Origin: Kibdelosporangium philippinense
GTDB taxonomy: Bacteria; Actinomycetota; Actinomycetes; Mycobacteriales; Pseudonocardiaceae
NCBI RefSeq assembly: GCF_021390435.2
Contig: NZ_JAJVCN010000004.1
Location: 248,001-312,000, forward strand
Direction of reading: 5' to 3'
Length of the DNA: 64,000 nt
In this document: positions 8,298 through 18,441 of the stretch, in pieces
How the letters are laid out: every line of letters begins with the position of its first letter
Position numbering within the stretch: position 1 is the first letter of the stretch
Notes under the pieces: generated by a model
The model's database searches: none
Seen by the model: only the letters and a program-made list of their open reading frames with translations
Told to the model about the DNA's origin: nothing
Program-made: the position numbers and the translations under genes

Positions 8298-9108
8298 CCC
8301 GCTTGAGTTCCTGCGCGACGTCGAAACCCGGCTCCGGGTACTGCGGATCCATCTCTTCCAGCGTTTCCAGGAGCAGTTGCGAGACGGCCCAGTTGCGGTA
8401 CCACTTGTGGTCTGAGGGCACGACGTACCAAGGCGCCGCGTCCGTGTCGCACCGGGTGAGCGCCTCGGAGTACGCGGCCTGGTAGTCGTCCCACTTGGAC
8501 CGGGCGTCGAGATCCGCCGGGTTGTACTTCCAGTGCTTCTGCGGACGCTCCAACCGCGCGATCAACCGCTTGCGCTGCTCCTCGGGGGAGATGTGCAGGA
8601 AGCACTTGATGATCGTCACGCCACTGTCGACCAGCTCCTGCTCGAACGCGTTGATCAGGGCGTAGCGCTCTTCCCACACGTCCTGCGGGACCAGGCTGTC
8701 GACCCGCGCGATGAGCACGTCCTCATAGTGCGAGCGGTCGAAAACGCCGATCATCCCCGGCGTCGGCAAGGCCTTGCGGACTCGCCACAGGAAGTCGTGC
8801 CGCAGCTCCGCGCGTGTCGGCTTCTTGAACGAATGGATCTTCAGGCCTTGCGGGTTGACCAGGCCGCAGGCGTGCCGGATCGTGCCGCCTTTGCCTGAGG
8901 TGTCCATTCCCTGCAGGACCAGCAGGACGCTGGCCGACGCGCCCGCGTAGAGCGCCTCCTGGAGACTGTCGAGCCGCTCCGCGGTGGTGACCAGCTGTTT
9001 CGCCGCGTTGGACTTCGAGGTCGGGCCGACCGGGAGGTCACCTGGTTTGATGCCGGACTTCTTGCCACGCTTCGGCCGCAGCGCTTCCCGGACGCTTCCC
9101 TTACCCAT
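8281..9108 (-). CDS. ppk2: PPK2-family polyphosphate kinase / polyphosphate:nucleotide phosphotransferase
   Basis: 275 residues if started at the ATG at 9108 (MGKGSVREAL); an in-frame ATG at 9141 adds 11 residues with no family resemblance. Transfers phosphate between polyphosphate and nucleotides. Motifs: Walker A GMDTSGKGGTI, Walker B region FDRSHYEDVL, and the lid segment RLERPQKHWKYN typical of PPK2. The single-domain length fits class I or class III PPK2 enzymes; the preference (ADP/GDP or AMP) cannot be fixed by eye. It is monocistronic and convergent with the BTAD regulator. The upstream gap to rocD (130 bases) is comparatively AT-rich and must hold divergent promoters. Confidence 0.85.
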   Translation of the reverse strand: MGKGSVREALRPKRGKKSGIKPGDLPVGPTSKSNAAKQLVTTAERLDSLQEALYAGASASVLLVLQGMDTSGKGGTIRHACGLVNPQGLKIHSFKKPTRAELRHDFLWRVRKALPTPGMIGVFDRSHYEDVLIARVDSLVPQDVWEERYALINAFEQELVDSGVTIIKCFLHISPEEQRKRLIARLERPQKHWKYNPADLDARSKWDDYQAAYSEALTRCDTDAAPWYVVPSDHKWYRNWAVSQLLLETLEEMDPQYPEPGFDVAQELKRVKALS

Positions 9109-9238
9109 CCGGCGAGAATAACCGACCACGAGCCAGGACAATGATCAAACATCATCAAGCTCAAGCACGCAATGAATCGCCGCTACAAGCAACGACAGAC
9201 GGGGCGAAAACATCGTCAACAGGCTTTAACCTTTCGAT

Positions 9239-10444
<1,206 letters not shown>

Positions 10445-10452
10445 CTTGTCCA

Positions 10453-10502
10453 ACCTCGTGAGTGGTTATGAGGGCTAGAACCCTCATAACCACTCACGAG
10501 GT
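10453..10502. terminator. Family hairpin, copy 1 (rocD / F420 oxidoreductase)
   Basis: A perfect 22-bp stem (10453-10474 with 10481-10502), loop CTAGAA. The outer arm CTCGTGAGTGGTTA matches the other copies; the inner arm here is TGAGGG/CCCTCA. It lies between the stops of convergent genes and can serve both directions. Confidence 0.85.
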
Positions 10503-10504
10503 CT

Positions 10505-11494
10505 TTACAGCTTCTCGATGATCTTGCCGTAGGCGTCCAGGGTCTCGTCGCGCTGGTCGTGCATCAGGTACAGCGAGAACTGGTCCACGCCAAGCTCTTT
10601 GAGCTCCTGCAGCCGCTCGATGTGCGCGGACTCCGGGCCCACCAGGCAGAACCGGTCGACGATCTGGTCGGGCACGAAGTCGGTCGACGGATTGCCTGCC
10701 TTGCCGTGGTGCGAGTAGTCGTACTCCTGACGGCCCTTGATGTAGTCGGTCAGCTCGTGCGGCACCGGGCCGGAATCCCCATAGCGGGCAACAAGATCGG
10801 CAACGTGGTTGCCGACCATGCCGCCGAACCAGCGCAACTGGTCACGCTGGTGCGGGATGTCCTCGCCGACATACGCCGGAGCCGCGACGCACATCGTGAT
10901 CGACGCCGGATCCCGGCCAGCAGCCTCAGCCGCGGCACGCACCGAACCGATGGTCCACCGGGTGATCGCAGGATCAGCCGTCTGCAGGATGAACCCGTCC
11001 GCATGCTCACCGACCAGCTGCAACGCCTTCGGCCCGTACGCAGCCATCCACATCGGCAGCTTGCCGTTACGCACCCATGGGATACGCACAGGCGTGCCGT
11101 GATGCTCGACCTCGCGGCCTTCGGCCAGCTCTTTGATCACGTGCATGGATTCGCGAACCGTCGCCAGCGACGCCGGTTTCTGGCCGATCACCCGGCGGGC
11201 CGAGTCGCCACGGCCCATCCCGCACACCGTCCGGTTGCCGAACATGTCGTTCAGCGTCGCGAACAACGATGCCGTCACCGACCAGTCGCGTGTGGACGGA
11301 TTGGTCACCATCGGGCCGACGGTCAGGTTCTTCGTGGCCGCGAGGATCTGCGAGTAGATGACGAACGGTTCCTGCCACAGCACCACGGAGTCGAACGTCC
11401 ACCCGTAGGTGAAGCCCCGCTCGTCGGCGGCCTTCATCAGGCGGACCACTTCGCTCGCGGGCGGGTCGGTCTGCAGTACGACGCCGATGTCCAT
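10505..11494 (-). CDS. LLM-class F420-dependent oxidoreductase of the pyrimidine block
   Basis: 329 residues; an ATG preceded by AGGAG 7 bases upstream, which overlaps the stop of the dihydropyrimidinase gene. TIM-barrel luciferase-like monooxygenase/reductase fold: MDIGVVLQTDPPASEVV at the start, ERGFTYGWTFDSVVLWQEPF, and the cofactor-loop region CGMGRGDSARRVIG. Members of this superfamily use F420 or FMN. It is the last gene of a minus-strand run (transporter, ureidopropionase, dihydropyrimidinase, this gene) with 9 bases of separation, so it should work in the same pathway. The window holds no classical dihydropyrimidine dehydrogenase, making it a candidate for the reduction step. That role is inference. 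Confidence 0.8.
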   Translation of the reverse strand: MDIGVVLQTDPPASEVVRLMKAADERGFTYGWTFDSVVLWQEPFVIYSQILAATKNLTVGPMVTNPSTRDWSVTASLFATLNDMFGNRTVCGMGRGDSARRVIGQKPASLATVRESMHVIKELAEGREVEHHGTPVRIPWVRNGKLPMWMAAYGPKALQLVGEHADGFILQTADPAITRWTIGSVRAAAEAAGRDPASITMCVAAPAYVGEDIPHQRDQLRWFGGMVGNHVADLVARYGDSGPVPHELTDYIKGRQEYDYSHHGKAGNPSTDFVPDQIVDRFCLVGPESAHIERLQELKELGVDQFSLYLMHDQRDETLDAYGKIIEKL

Positions 11495-11503
11495 TCAGGG
11501 CTC

Positions 11504-12898
11504 CTAGTTCAGGTACTGGCACAGCTCGCGGGACAGGAACTGGCCGTGCCCGGTCGAGCCGTGGAAGGCGTTGCCCTCCACCACAACCCGGCCGCGTGAC
11601 AACACAGTGTCCACTTTGCCAGTGATCTGCATGCCCTCGTAGGCCGAGTAGTCCACGTTCATGTGATGTGTTTCGACCGAAAGGGTCTGCGTCGCCCGCG
11701 GGTCATACACCACGATGTCCGCGTCCGACCCTGGGGAAATGGTGCCCTTGCGCGGGTAGAGGCCGAACATCCGGGCAGGCGTCGTCGAGGTGATCTCGAC
11801 CCACCGGGCCAACGAGATCTCCCCGGCGACCACCCCTTGGTGCAACAGGTCCATCCGGTGCTCGACGCCGGGAATCCCGTTCGGGATCTTGGAGAAGTCG
11901 CCGCGGCCGAGCTCTTTCTGCTCGTTGAAGCAGAAGGGGCAGTGGTCCGTGGACACCACCGAGAGATCGTTGGTACGCAACCCGTTCCACAGCGACGCCT
12001 GGTGTTCCTTGGGGCGCAGTGGGGGAGAGGCTACGTATTTGGCGCCTTCGAAGTCCGGCTTGGCCAGGTCCTCAATGGACAGGTACAGGTACTGCGGGCA
12101 CGTCTCGGCGAAGACGTTCTGGCCCGTGTTGCGCGCGCCCGCGACGGCCGCAAGCGCTTCCGCGGCCGAGAGGTGCACGATGTACAGCGGGGAACCGGTC
12201 ACCTTCGCCAGGGTGATCGCCCGTGACGTCGCCTCGCCCTCCAGCGCCGAGGGACGCGTCAGTCCATGTTGGACCGGGTCGGTCCGGCCTTCCTGCAAGG
12301 CCTGTGCGACCAGTTCGTCGATCGCGATGCCGTTCTCGGCGTGCATCATGATCAGGCCGCCGATGTTGGCCGCGCGTTGCATCGCGCGCAGGATCTCGCC
12401 GTCGGTCGCGTAGAACACGCCCGGGTAGGCCATGAACATTTTGAAGCTGTTCACGCCCTGGTCGATGCAGGTCTGCATCTCTTTCAAGGACGTGTCGTTC
12501 ACGTCCGACACGATCATGTGGAAGCCGTAGTCGATGGCGCAGTTGCCGTCGGCCTTGCTGTGCCACTTGTCCAGAGTGGACTGCAGCGTGGTTCCCTTCG
12601 CCTGCACGGCGAAGTCGATGATCGTGGTCGTACCGCCCCACGCGGCCGCGGTCGTGCCGGTTTCGAACGTGTCGTGCGACGAGGTTCCGCCGAACGGCAT
12701 TTCCATGTGCGTATGCCCGTCGATCCCGCCCGGCAGCACGTATTTGCCGGTCGCGTCGATCACTTTGTCGGCTTCCGAAGACAACACTGCTATCCCGGGC
12801 GCTGACAACGCGGCGATGGTCTCGCCGTCGACAAGAACGTCAGCCTGGACCGCGCCCGTCGAGCTGAGCACGGTCCCGCCGGTGATCATAATGCGCAT
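11504..12898 (-). CDS. hydA: Dihydropyrimidinase / D-hydantoinase
   Basis: 464 residues. Zinc amidohydrolase opening 5,6-dihydropyrimidines to N-carbamoyl-beta-amino acids. Metal-site residues are visible: GHTHMEMP (His62, His64), the carbamylated Lys153 in NSFKMFMAYPG, MMHAENG (His186), IVHLSAAEAL (His242) and the catalytic Asp in VVSTDHCPF. Length matches the family. The start overlaps the upstream beta-ureidopropionase stop by one base (TGATG), so the two are coupled. Together they give the second and third steps of reductive uracil/thymine breakdown. The gene name follows general use for bacterial hydantoinases. Confidence 0.92.
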   Translation of the reverse strand: MRIMITGGTVLSSTGAVQADVLVDGETIAALSAPGIAVLSSEADKVIDATGKYVLPGGIDGHTHMEMPFGGTSSHDTFETGTTAAAWGGTTTIIDFAVQAKGTTLQSTLDKWHSKADGNCAIDYGFHMIVSDVNDTSLKEMQTCIDQGVNSFKMFMAYPGVFYATDGEILRAMQRAANIGGLIMMHAENGIAIDELVAQALQEGRTDPVQHGLTRPSALEGEATSRAITLAKVTGSPLYIVHLSAAEALAAVAGARNTGQNVFAETCPQYLYLSIEDLAKPDFEGAKYVASPPLRPKEHQASLWNGLRTNDLSVVSTDHCPFCFNEQKELGRGDFSKIPNGIPGVEHRMDLLHQGVVAGEISLARWVEITSTTPARMFGLYPRKGTISPGSDADIVVYDPRATQTLSVETHHMNVDYSAYEGMQITGKVDTVLSRGRVVVEGNAFHGSTGHGQFLSRELCQYLN

Positions 12899-13740
12899 CA
12901 GGGCTTCACCAGACCCTCGTACGTGTCCGGCCTGCGGTCACGGTAGAACTGCCAGAGGTTGCGGACCTCGGCGAGCTTGTCCATGTCCAGGTCACGGACG
13001 ACCACTTCTTCCTCGGTGTCCGACGCGGCCTCGCCGACGAGCTGCCCGCGCGGGTCCACAAAGTACGACTGACCGTAGAAGTCGTTGTCACCCAATGGCT
13101 CCACGCCGACGCGGTTGATCGTGCCGACGTAGTACTCGTTGGCCACGGCCGCAGCGGGCTGTTCAAGCCGCCACAGGTACTCCGACAAGCCACGGCTCGT
13201 GGCAGACGGGTTGAACACGATCTGCGCGCCAGCCAAACCCAAGGCCCGCCAACCTTCCGGGAAGTGGCGCTCGTAGCAGATGTACACGCCGATCCGGCCG
13301 ACCGCGGTGTCGAACACCGGGTAACCCAGGTTTCCTGGCCGGAAGTAGAACTTCTCCCAGAACCCCTTCACCTGCGGGATGTGGTTCTTGCGGTGCATGC
13401 CGAGGTACTTGCCGTCGGCGTCGATCACCGCGGCGGTGTTGAAGTAGACCCCGGGCTGCTCCTCCTCGTACATCGGCACGACGAGCACGACCCCGTGCTG
13501 CTTGGCGACCTCCTGCATCAGCTTGGTGGTCGGGCCGTCCGGGATCCGCTCGGTGTAGGAGTAGTAGTCCGCGTCCTGCACTTGACAGAAGTACGGCCCG
13601 TAGAACAGCTCCTGCAGGCAGACCACCTGCGCGCCCTGTGACGCCGCAGTCGCGATGCCCTCGACCGCGGCCGCGATCATCGACTCCTTGTCACCCGTCC
13701 ACCGCTGCTGGATCAATCCGGCTCGTACGATCTGCGGCAC
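12898..13740 (-). CDS. Beta-ureidopropionase (nitrilase superfamily)
   Basis: 280 residues. Hydrolyses N-carbamoyl-beta-alanine (or the methylated analogue) to beta-alanine, CO2 and ammonia. The nitrilase-superfamily triad is intact: Glu44 (CLQELFYGPYF), Lys118 (MHRKNHIPQ) and Cys155 (YICYERHFPE). The FYFRPGNLGYPVF block resembles beta-ureidopropionases and N-carbamoylputrescine amidases; the dihydropyrimidinase next door favours the former. It starts inside the last 50 bases of the transporter gene in another frame and runs straight into hydA with a one-base overlap, so all three are one transcript. Confidence 0.9.
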   Translation of the reverse strand: MPQIVRAGLIQQRWTGDKESMIAAAVEGIATAASQGAQVVCLQELFYGPYFCQVQDADYYSYTERIPDGPTTKLMQEVAKQHGVVLVVPMYEEEQPGVYFNTAAVIDADGKYLGMHRKNHIPQVKGFWEKFYFRPGNLGYPVFDTAVGRIGVYICYERHFPEGWRALGLAGAQIVFNPSATSRGLSEYLWRLEQPAAAVANEYYVGTINRVGVEPLGDNDFYGQSYFVDPRGQLVGEAASDTEEEVVVRDLDMDKLAEVRNLWQFYRDRRPDTYEGLVKP

Positions 13741-15244
13741 TGGCTTCCTCCTCGGTGTTCCTGGTGTTCATGGACAGAAGTAGGTAGACCACGTAACCGA
13801 CGACCGCGCCGATCACCCAGCTGTAGTCGTAAAGCGGCTTCAGGAAAGGAATGAGGCCGTCGGCGGGGAATGGTCCGCCGTACGCGCCACCGACCGCGAG
13901 CAGCCCGGCCAGCAGCGTCGCGAAGACCGCTTTCCAGTTCCAGCCCGCGTTGAACCAGTAGGCGCCTTCGCCGTCCTTGTACAGGTCGGCCAGCTTCAAC
14001 CGGGTCTTGGCCAGCGTCCAGTACCCGGCGACGAACACGCCCGCGATCGCTGCGAGCAGGCCGCCGTAGAACCCGAGCCACGCGAAGATGTAGATGGTCG
14101 GGTCGGAAATCAGCCGCCACGGCTGGATCAGGATGCCGATCACACCGGTGATCAAGCCGCCCATCGCGAACGTGATCCGCCTCGGGAAAGCGTTGGAGAA
14201 GTCGTACGACGGACTGACCACATTGGCCGCCAGGTTCGCCGACACGGTCGCCAGCACCAGCGCGATCAACGCGATGACCACCAGGATCGGGCTGTCGAAC
14301 CGGCTGGCCAGCTTCGCCGGATCCCAGATCGCCTCGCCGTACAGGGTGACCGCGCCGGACGTCGTCAGAATTGCCACGATCGCGATGAACGACATCGTCG
14401 TCGGCAGGCCGAGAATCTGCCCGGTCACCTGCTTTTTCTGGCTGCCGCCGAACCGGGTGAAGTCCGGCATGTTCAGCGAAAGCGTCGACCAGAACGCGAT
14501 CATGCCCATCAGCGCGGGCGCGAACACCTTCCAGAAGTCCCCGCCCCAGCCCAGTTTGGACGGCTCGGACAGGATCGGGCCGAAGCCGCCAGCCTTGATC
14601 ACCACATAGGCCAGCAGGATCAGGAAGCCGATCGACACCAGCGGCGCGGTCCAGTTCTCGAACCGGCGGATCGCCTCCATCCCGCGCCAGATGATCAGCA
14701 TCTGCACGATCCAGAACAGCCCGAAGCACAGCCACAGCGTCCACGGCTGCCCGCCGACCTGAGCCGCGTTGATCCAGCCGTCGCCAGCCAGCTTGCCGAC
14801 GATGACGAACAGCGCTTCGCCACCCACCCACGTCTGAATACCGAACCACGCGCACGCGATGAACGCACGCAACAACGCCGCGAGGTTGGCGCCGCGAATG
14901 CCGTAGAAGGCGCGGGCGAAGACCGGGAACGGGATGCCGTACTTGGTGCCGGAGTGGCTGTTGAGCAGCATCGGGATCAGCACGATCAAGTTGCCTAGCG
15001 TGATCGTCAGGAACGCCTGCAGCCAGTCCATTCCCAGCGCGATCAAGGACGCGGCCAGCGTGTAGCTGGGGATGTTGTGGGCCATGCCCATCCACAGCGC
15101 GAAGTAGTTGTAGGTGCTCCAGCGCCTGCCTTCGACCGGCACCGGCGCGAGCTCCGGGTTGTAGAAACGGCTGCCCGCGATGGCCGAGGAGTCGATCAGA
15201 TCCACGCGGCCGTCGGGATGGGTCATCTGGGGCGATCCGGCCAT
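13691..15244 (-). CDS. NCS1-family nucleobase/hydantoin:cation symporter
   Basis: 517 residues, about twelve hydrophobic segments. It opens with a hydrophilic N-terminus, then the NCS1 signature region RRWSTYNYFALWMGMAHNIP, helix 1 SYTLAASLIALGMDW, the loop HSGTKYGIPFPVFARAFYGI and the substrate-site region FGIQTWVGGEAL (the NCS1 Gln/Trp region). A Mhp1-like transporter probably imports uracil, dihydropyrimidine, hydantoin or allantoin. First gene of the catabolic operon; its 3' end overlaps the ureidopropionase start by 50 bases, unusually long. A second long frame on the same strand (13713-15251) has arginine-rich shadow composition and was discounted. Confidence 0.88.
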   Translation of the reverse strand: MAGSPQMTHPDGRVDLIDSSAIAGSRFYNPELAPVPVEGRRWSTYNYFALWMGMAHNIPSYTLAASLIALGMDWLQAFLTITLGNLIVLIPMLLNSHSGTKYGIPFPVFARAFYGIRGANLAALLRAFIACAWFGIQTWVGGEALFVIVGKLAGDGWINAAQVGGQPWTLWLCFGLFWIVQMLIIWRGMEAIRRFENWTAPLVSIGFLILLAYVVIKAGGFGPILSEPSKLGWGGDFWKVFAPALMGMIAFWSTLSLNMPDFTRFGGSQKKQVTGQILGLPTTMSFIAIVAILTTSGAVTLYGEAIWDPAKLASRFDSPILVVIALIALVLATVSANLAANVVSPSYDFSNAFPRRITFAMGGLITGVIGILIQPWRLISDPTIYIFAWLGFYGGLLAAIAGVFVAGYWTLAKTRLKLADLYKDGEGAYWFNAGWNWKAVFATLLAGLLAVGGAYGGPFPADGLIPFLKPLYDYSWVIGAVVGYVVYLLLSMNTRNTEEEASAADRTSRIDPAAVDG

Positions 15245-15441
15245 AGGTCACTCCGCGTCGTGGGGTCGGCTGAGGTACGGGTCAGCTGGGCCATCGGTTC
15301 TCTTGGCGAGCGTGGGCTATCTATCCGGGCATCTCATCGCGGCCTTCCGGCACACGGCAGAGGCATTGTGTTCACCGTTGCGCCGCAATCTGGACAGTAT
15401 GTCGGTTGCGGTCCGATCTTTCGACCGGATCGCGGCGGCCG

Positions 15442-16326
15442 CTAGGCGGTCGCGCAGATCGCGTAACCGCTGACGGACCATTCGTTGGGGATGGCCCCAA
15501 GCTCATGGACGCCCACATTGGCTTCGGTGGATTCCGGGCGCAGACTCACGAAACCAAGACGGGATCGAGTGCTCCCGGTGTGCAGCTTTCCGGTGATCGC
15601 GCCACCGGTACCGAGCAGTTGCTTGCCACTTGGGCACCTGGGTGTGACGGTCTTGCTTGTCGTGGAGTCCGTGACGCTCGTGTGCTCGATCGTGGACAGC
15701 CCAGGAATCGGGTCGGCGCACACCGCGAACGCGCTCGCAGTCCAGCCGAAGCCGGCGCCGATACCACCGAACAAAGACGCTGTCACGGACGTCGGTGCCG
15801 CGGTCGGGCCGCCATCCGGAACGAGGCCGACCATCTGGATGTAGGGAGCTCCCACCATGGCCACGGCGCCGGCGCCGACCACCTGCTTGCCGGTGGGGCA
15901 CGTCGCGGTGATGTGCTTGTGGCTCTGGATGGTGGATGGGGACTTCGCCTCCACCACGACGAGCCCGGGTAGCGGGTCGGCACACACCGCGTATGCCGTG
16001 ACGCTCCAGTTCCCGGTGAAGTCCGTACTTGTGGATTCGGCGGCTTGGACGCGGACCGACCGGATCGCGGTCGGCGAGTCACCCATCGGCCTCACCGCGC
16101 CGATCGCCACCGCGCCGTGGCCGCCGACGACCTCGCCGCCCATGCTGACCAGCAGCTTGTCGTCCGGGCACGTCGCGGTGACAAATCTGTGCTCCTCCGA
16201 GTTGGTCGGGCTGGTGGCCTCGACCCGTTGCAGGCCTGGGATCGCGGCACTCGCCGGCGCCGCTAGTCCTGCCAGGACAAGGACCGCTGTGCCGGCCATC
16301 GTCACAAGTCTTGTGGTGATTGACAT
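15442..16326 (-). CDS. Secreted protein built of three ~90-residue repeats
   Basis: 294 residues from the ATG at 16326. A Sec signal peptide (MSITTRLVTMAGTAVLVLAG, cleaved after ASA near residue 27) is followed by three tandem repeats starting at about residues 30, 120 and 208. Each opens PGL-x3-E-x2-S, has a CP-x-(G/D)-K motif and ends with W-(S/T)-x-(S/T)-(A/G)-(Y/F)-A-(V/I)-CA, so each should hold one disulfide. The frame continues upstream to 17736 but that part is the antisense shadow of the protease gene. Function is unknown. The repeat design suggests an extracellular surface or binding protein. It is divergent from the secreted serine protease and interrupts the two halves of the pyrimidine block. 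Confidence 0.78.
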   Translation of the reverse strand: MSITTRLVTMAGTAVLVLAGLAAPASAAIPGLQRVEATSPTNSEEHRFVTATCPDDKLLVSMGGEVVGGHGAVAIGAVRPMGDSPTAIRSVRVQAAESTSTDFTGNWSVTAYAVCADPLPGLVVVEAKSPSTIQSHKHITATCPTGKQVVGAGAVAMVGAPYIQMVGLVPDGGPTAAPTSVTASLFGGIGAGFGWTASAFAVCADPIPGLSTIEHTSVTDSTTSKTVTPRCPSGKQLLGTGGAITGKLHTGSTRSRLGFVSLRPESTEANVGVHELGAIPNEWSVSGYAICATA

Positions 16327-16491
16327 TCCGGCACGGTAGGACCGGACGGCCCCGGCGCGGCCGGGCGGACGAGCGGTGATTGGGCGGGTATCAACGACCC
16401 TTATGGGCAAAACCGTCTCGGCCGGGCGGATGTGCCTGGTTACGTTGGTGCCTGCCGTATCCCGAACCCTGCATCCAAAGGAGATCACGGC

Positions 16492-17943
16492 ATGTCGCAC
16501 TACCCCTATGCGTCCAGGACGGCGGCGGTAACGATCGCGTTTCTCGCGATCACCGCGCTGTCCTGGACAGCGGACGCCGCTCCGGTTCCGGTGACCCCGG
16601 ACCTCGCACCGGAAATGTATACAGCCATCCAGCGGGACCTCGGGCTGACTCCCGAGCATGCCCGTGCCCGGCTCGCGGCCGACAAGCACGCGAGCGACAC
16701 CGGAAACAGCCTGCGTAAGCACATGTCGGCCACCTTCGGCGGCGCGTGGATCGACGCGGGCAGGCTCGTTGTCGGCGTGACCGACAGCAAGTCCGCCGAC
16801 GCCGTGCGCGCGGCAGGCGGCCAAGCGCGCCTGGTTTTCCGCACCGAAGGGCAGTTGGACGCCGTGAAGTCCAAACTGGACGCCAACGCGGCGATGGCTC
16901 CTTCGACAGTGCCAGGTTGGTACGTCGACCCAGCAAGCAACAGCGTGGTCATCAAGTCGCGGCCGTCCGATTACCGCGGCGCTTATCGGTTCGCTTCGCT
17001 TTCCGGAGCGGACATGGCCGCGATCCGAGTGGAAGCCAGCGACGAATCGCCGCGGCCGTTGATCGACGTGATCGGCGGGAACGCCTACTACATCGGCAGC
17101 GGAACACGCTGTTCGGTTGGCTTCTCGGTGAACGGCGGATTCGTGACCGCCGGGCACTGCGGCCAGACGGGAGCGTCCACGAGCCAGCCAAGCGGAACGT
17201 TCCGTGGCTCGAGCTTCCCCGGCAACGACTACGCCTGGGTGCAGGTCGCAGCGGGCAACACGCCCCGCGGCCTGGTGAACAACTACCAGGGCGGAACGGT
17301 GTCTGTCGCCGGTTCGCAGGACGCGGCCGTCGGCGCGACCGTGTGCCGGTCCGGTTCGACGACCGGATGGCACTGCGGCACGATCCGTGCGCGCAACACC
17401 TCGGTCACCTATCCCCAGGGGACGGTGTCCGGCCTGATCCAGACCAACGTGTGCGCCGAGCCTGGCGACTCCGGTGGCTCGCTGCTGGCCGGGACGCAGG
17501 CGCAGGGCGTGACCTCTGGTGGTTCGGGCAACTGCAGTTCCGGCGGGACGACGTACTTCCAGCCGGTCAACGAGATCCTGCAGACCTATGGGCTGACCCT
17601 GGTCACCGGCGGTGGCGGGCCTGGTCCCGGCACCTGCCAGAACCCGCAGAACACGTACAACGGGTCGCTCACGTCGAACCAGAGCGCGTACCAGCCGAAC
17701 GGAGGTTCGTACACATCGAACACTTCGGGTGCGCACGTCGGCTGCCTGAATGGCCCGTCGGGTACGGATTTCGACCTGTACCTGGAAAAGCAGAACGGTT
17801 CAACGTGGACAGTCGTGGCCAAGTCCGACAGCCCGCAGAACACGGAAACCATTAACTACAACGGAACCGCGGGCACCTACCGGTACCGCGTGCACGCGTA
17901 CAGCGGCTCCGGCACCTACACCCTAGGCGTCTCAAAGCCCTAG
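16492..17943 (+). CDS. Secreted streptogrisin-like serine protease (S1E) with C-terminal PPC-like domain
   Basis: 483 residues from the ATG at 16492, preceded by AAAGGAGA. Signal peptide ~1-29; alpha-lytic-type propeptide ~30-190; mature chymotrypsin-fold domain from about IDVIGGNAYY with the triad His222 (TAGHC), Asp246 (GNDYAW) and Ser327 (EPGDSGGS). A Gly/Pro linker (GGGGPGPG, ~374-381) leads to a ~100-residue beta-rich C-terminal domain resembling the pre-peptidase C-terminal fold, often removed on maturation or used for binding. It faces a convergent gene for an SSI-type subtilisin/protease inhibitor with only a family hairpin between them, suggesting a protease and inhibitor released together. 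Confidence 0.92.
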   Translation: MSHYPYASRTAAVTIAFLAITALSWTADAAPVPVTPDLAPEMYTAIQRDLGLTPEHARARLAADKHASDTGNSLRKHMSATFGGAWIDAGRLVVGVTDSKSADAVRAAGGQARLVFRTEGQLDAVKSKLDANAAMAPSTVPGWYVDPASNSVVIKSRPSDYRGAYRFASLSGADMAAIRVEASDESPRPLIDVIGGNAYYIGSGTRCSVGFSVNGGFVTAGHCGQTGASTSQPSGTFRGSSFPGNDYAWVQVAAGNTPRGLVNNYQGGTVSVAGSQDAAVGATVCRSGSTTGWHCGTIRARNTSVTYPQGTVSGLIQTNVCAEPGDSGGSLLAGTQAQGVTSGGSGNCSSGGTTYFQPVNEILQTYGLTLVTGGGGPGPGTCQNPQNTYNGSLTSNQSAYQPNGGSYTSNTSGAHVGCLNGPSGTDFDLYLEKQNGSTWTVVAKSDSPQNTETINYNGTAGTYRYRVHAYSGSGTYTLGVSKP

Positions 17944-17949
17944 AAAACC

Positions 17950-17995
17950 CTCGTGAGTGGTTAGCCGTGTTCTAACACGGCTAACCACTCACGAG
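17950..17995. terminator. Family hairpin, copy 2 (protease / SSI inhibitor)
   Basis: A 22-bp perfect stem (17950-17971 with 17974-17995), two-base loop CT. Outer arm CTCGTGAGTGGTTA, inner arm GCCGTGTT/AACACGGC. It lies 7 bases after the protease stop and 4 bases from the stop of the convergent inhibitor gene; TTTT follows on the plus strand. Confidence 0.88.
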
Positions 17996-17998
17996 CTT

Positions 17999-18406
17999 TT
18001 ACCAGCGGAAAACGTCGTTGCTTTCGGCCGCGGCCACGCAGGCGTTGGCGTACTTGAACTCGAAGTCCACGCGCTTGCCCTTGTAGCGACCGGTTGCCTT
18101 GGCGGTGACCGGGTCGTAGATCATCGGGCAGACCGCGGTACCGGACGGCTGGAGCTTGGTGAAGTCGCCGCCGACCTCGTCGATCGCCATGCAGGCGCGC
18201 TCCCTGCGCGGGTGTGAACCGGACACGTTGTCCGGGTCGTCACAGCCCAGGGTGCGGGTGTCCGGAACGATTAGCGTGTGCTCGTCTTGCATCGACAGAA
18301 CCAGGGTCGGCAACGCGGGCGCGGCGGACGCTGGTGCGATCAGCAACGCGGCCGCCAGCGCTGACACGCATGCGCCGACAGCGATGGGTTTGAGGGAAGA
18401 CTGCAT
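17999..18406 (-). CDS. Subtilisin inhibitor-like (SSI family) secreted protease inhibitor
   Basis: 135 residues. A signal peptide (~1-28, ending APASA) precedes a mature SSI fold: TRTLGCDDPDNVSGSHP then ERACMAIDEVGGDF, and the reactive-site loop AVCPMIYDPVTAKATG, then the C-terminal ANACVAA and VFRW. Four Cys match the two SSI disulfides. By alignment with SSI, the reactive P1 residue is Met, followed by Ile in place of Val. SSI proteins inhibit subtilisin- and trypsin-like secreted proteases and often occur with their targets. It is convergent with the S1E protease gene, which is its obvious candidate target. Confidence 0.9.
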   Translation of the reverse strand: MQSSLKPIAVGACVSALAAALLIAPASAAPALPTLVLSMQDEHTLIVPDTRTLGCDDPDNVSGSHPRRERACMAIDEVGGDFTKLQPSGTAVCPMIYDPVTAKATGRYKGKRVDFEFKYANACVAAAESNDVFRW

Positions 18407-18441
18407 ACCCGCGTTATCGGCTCGTTAAACGTGACCCTGTG

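Noticed and set aside
13713..15251. 512-residue frame on the minus strand over the transporter gene
   Set aside because: Arg/Asp-rich shadow composition with no hydrophobic pattern; the frame 13691-15244 codes for a convincing NCS1 transporter.
16327..17736. N-terminal extension of the three-repeat protein frame to 764 residues
   Set aside because: It is antisense to the S1E protease and lacks a signal sequence; the ATG at 16326 begins a standard signal peptide.
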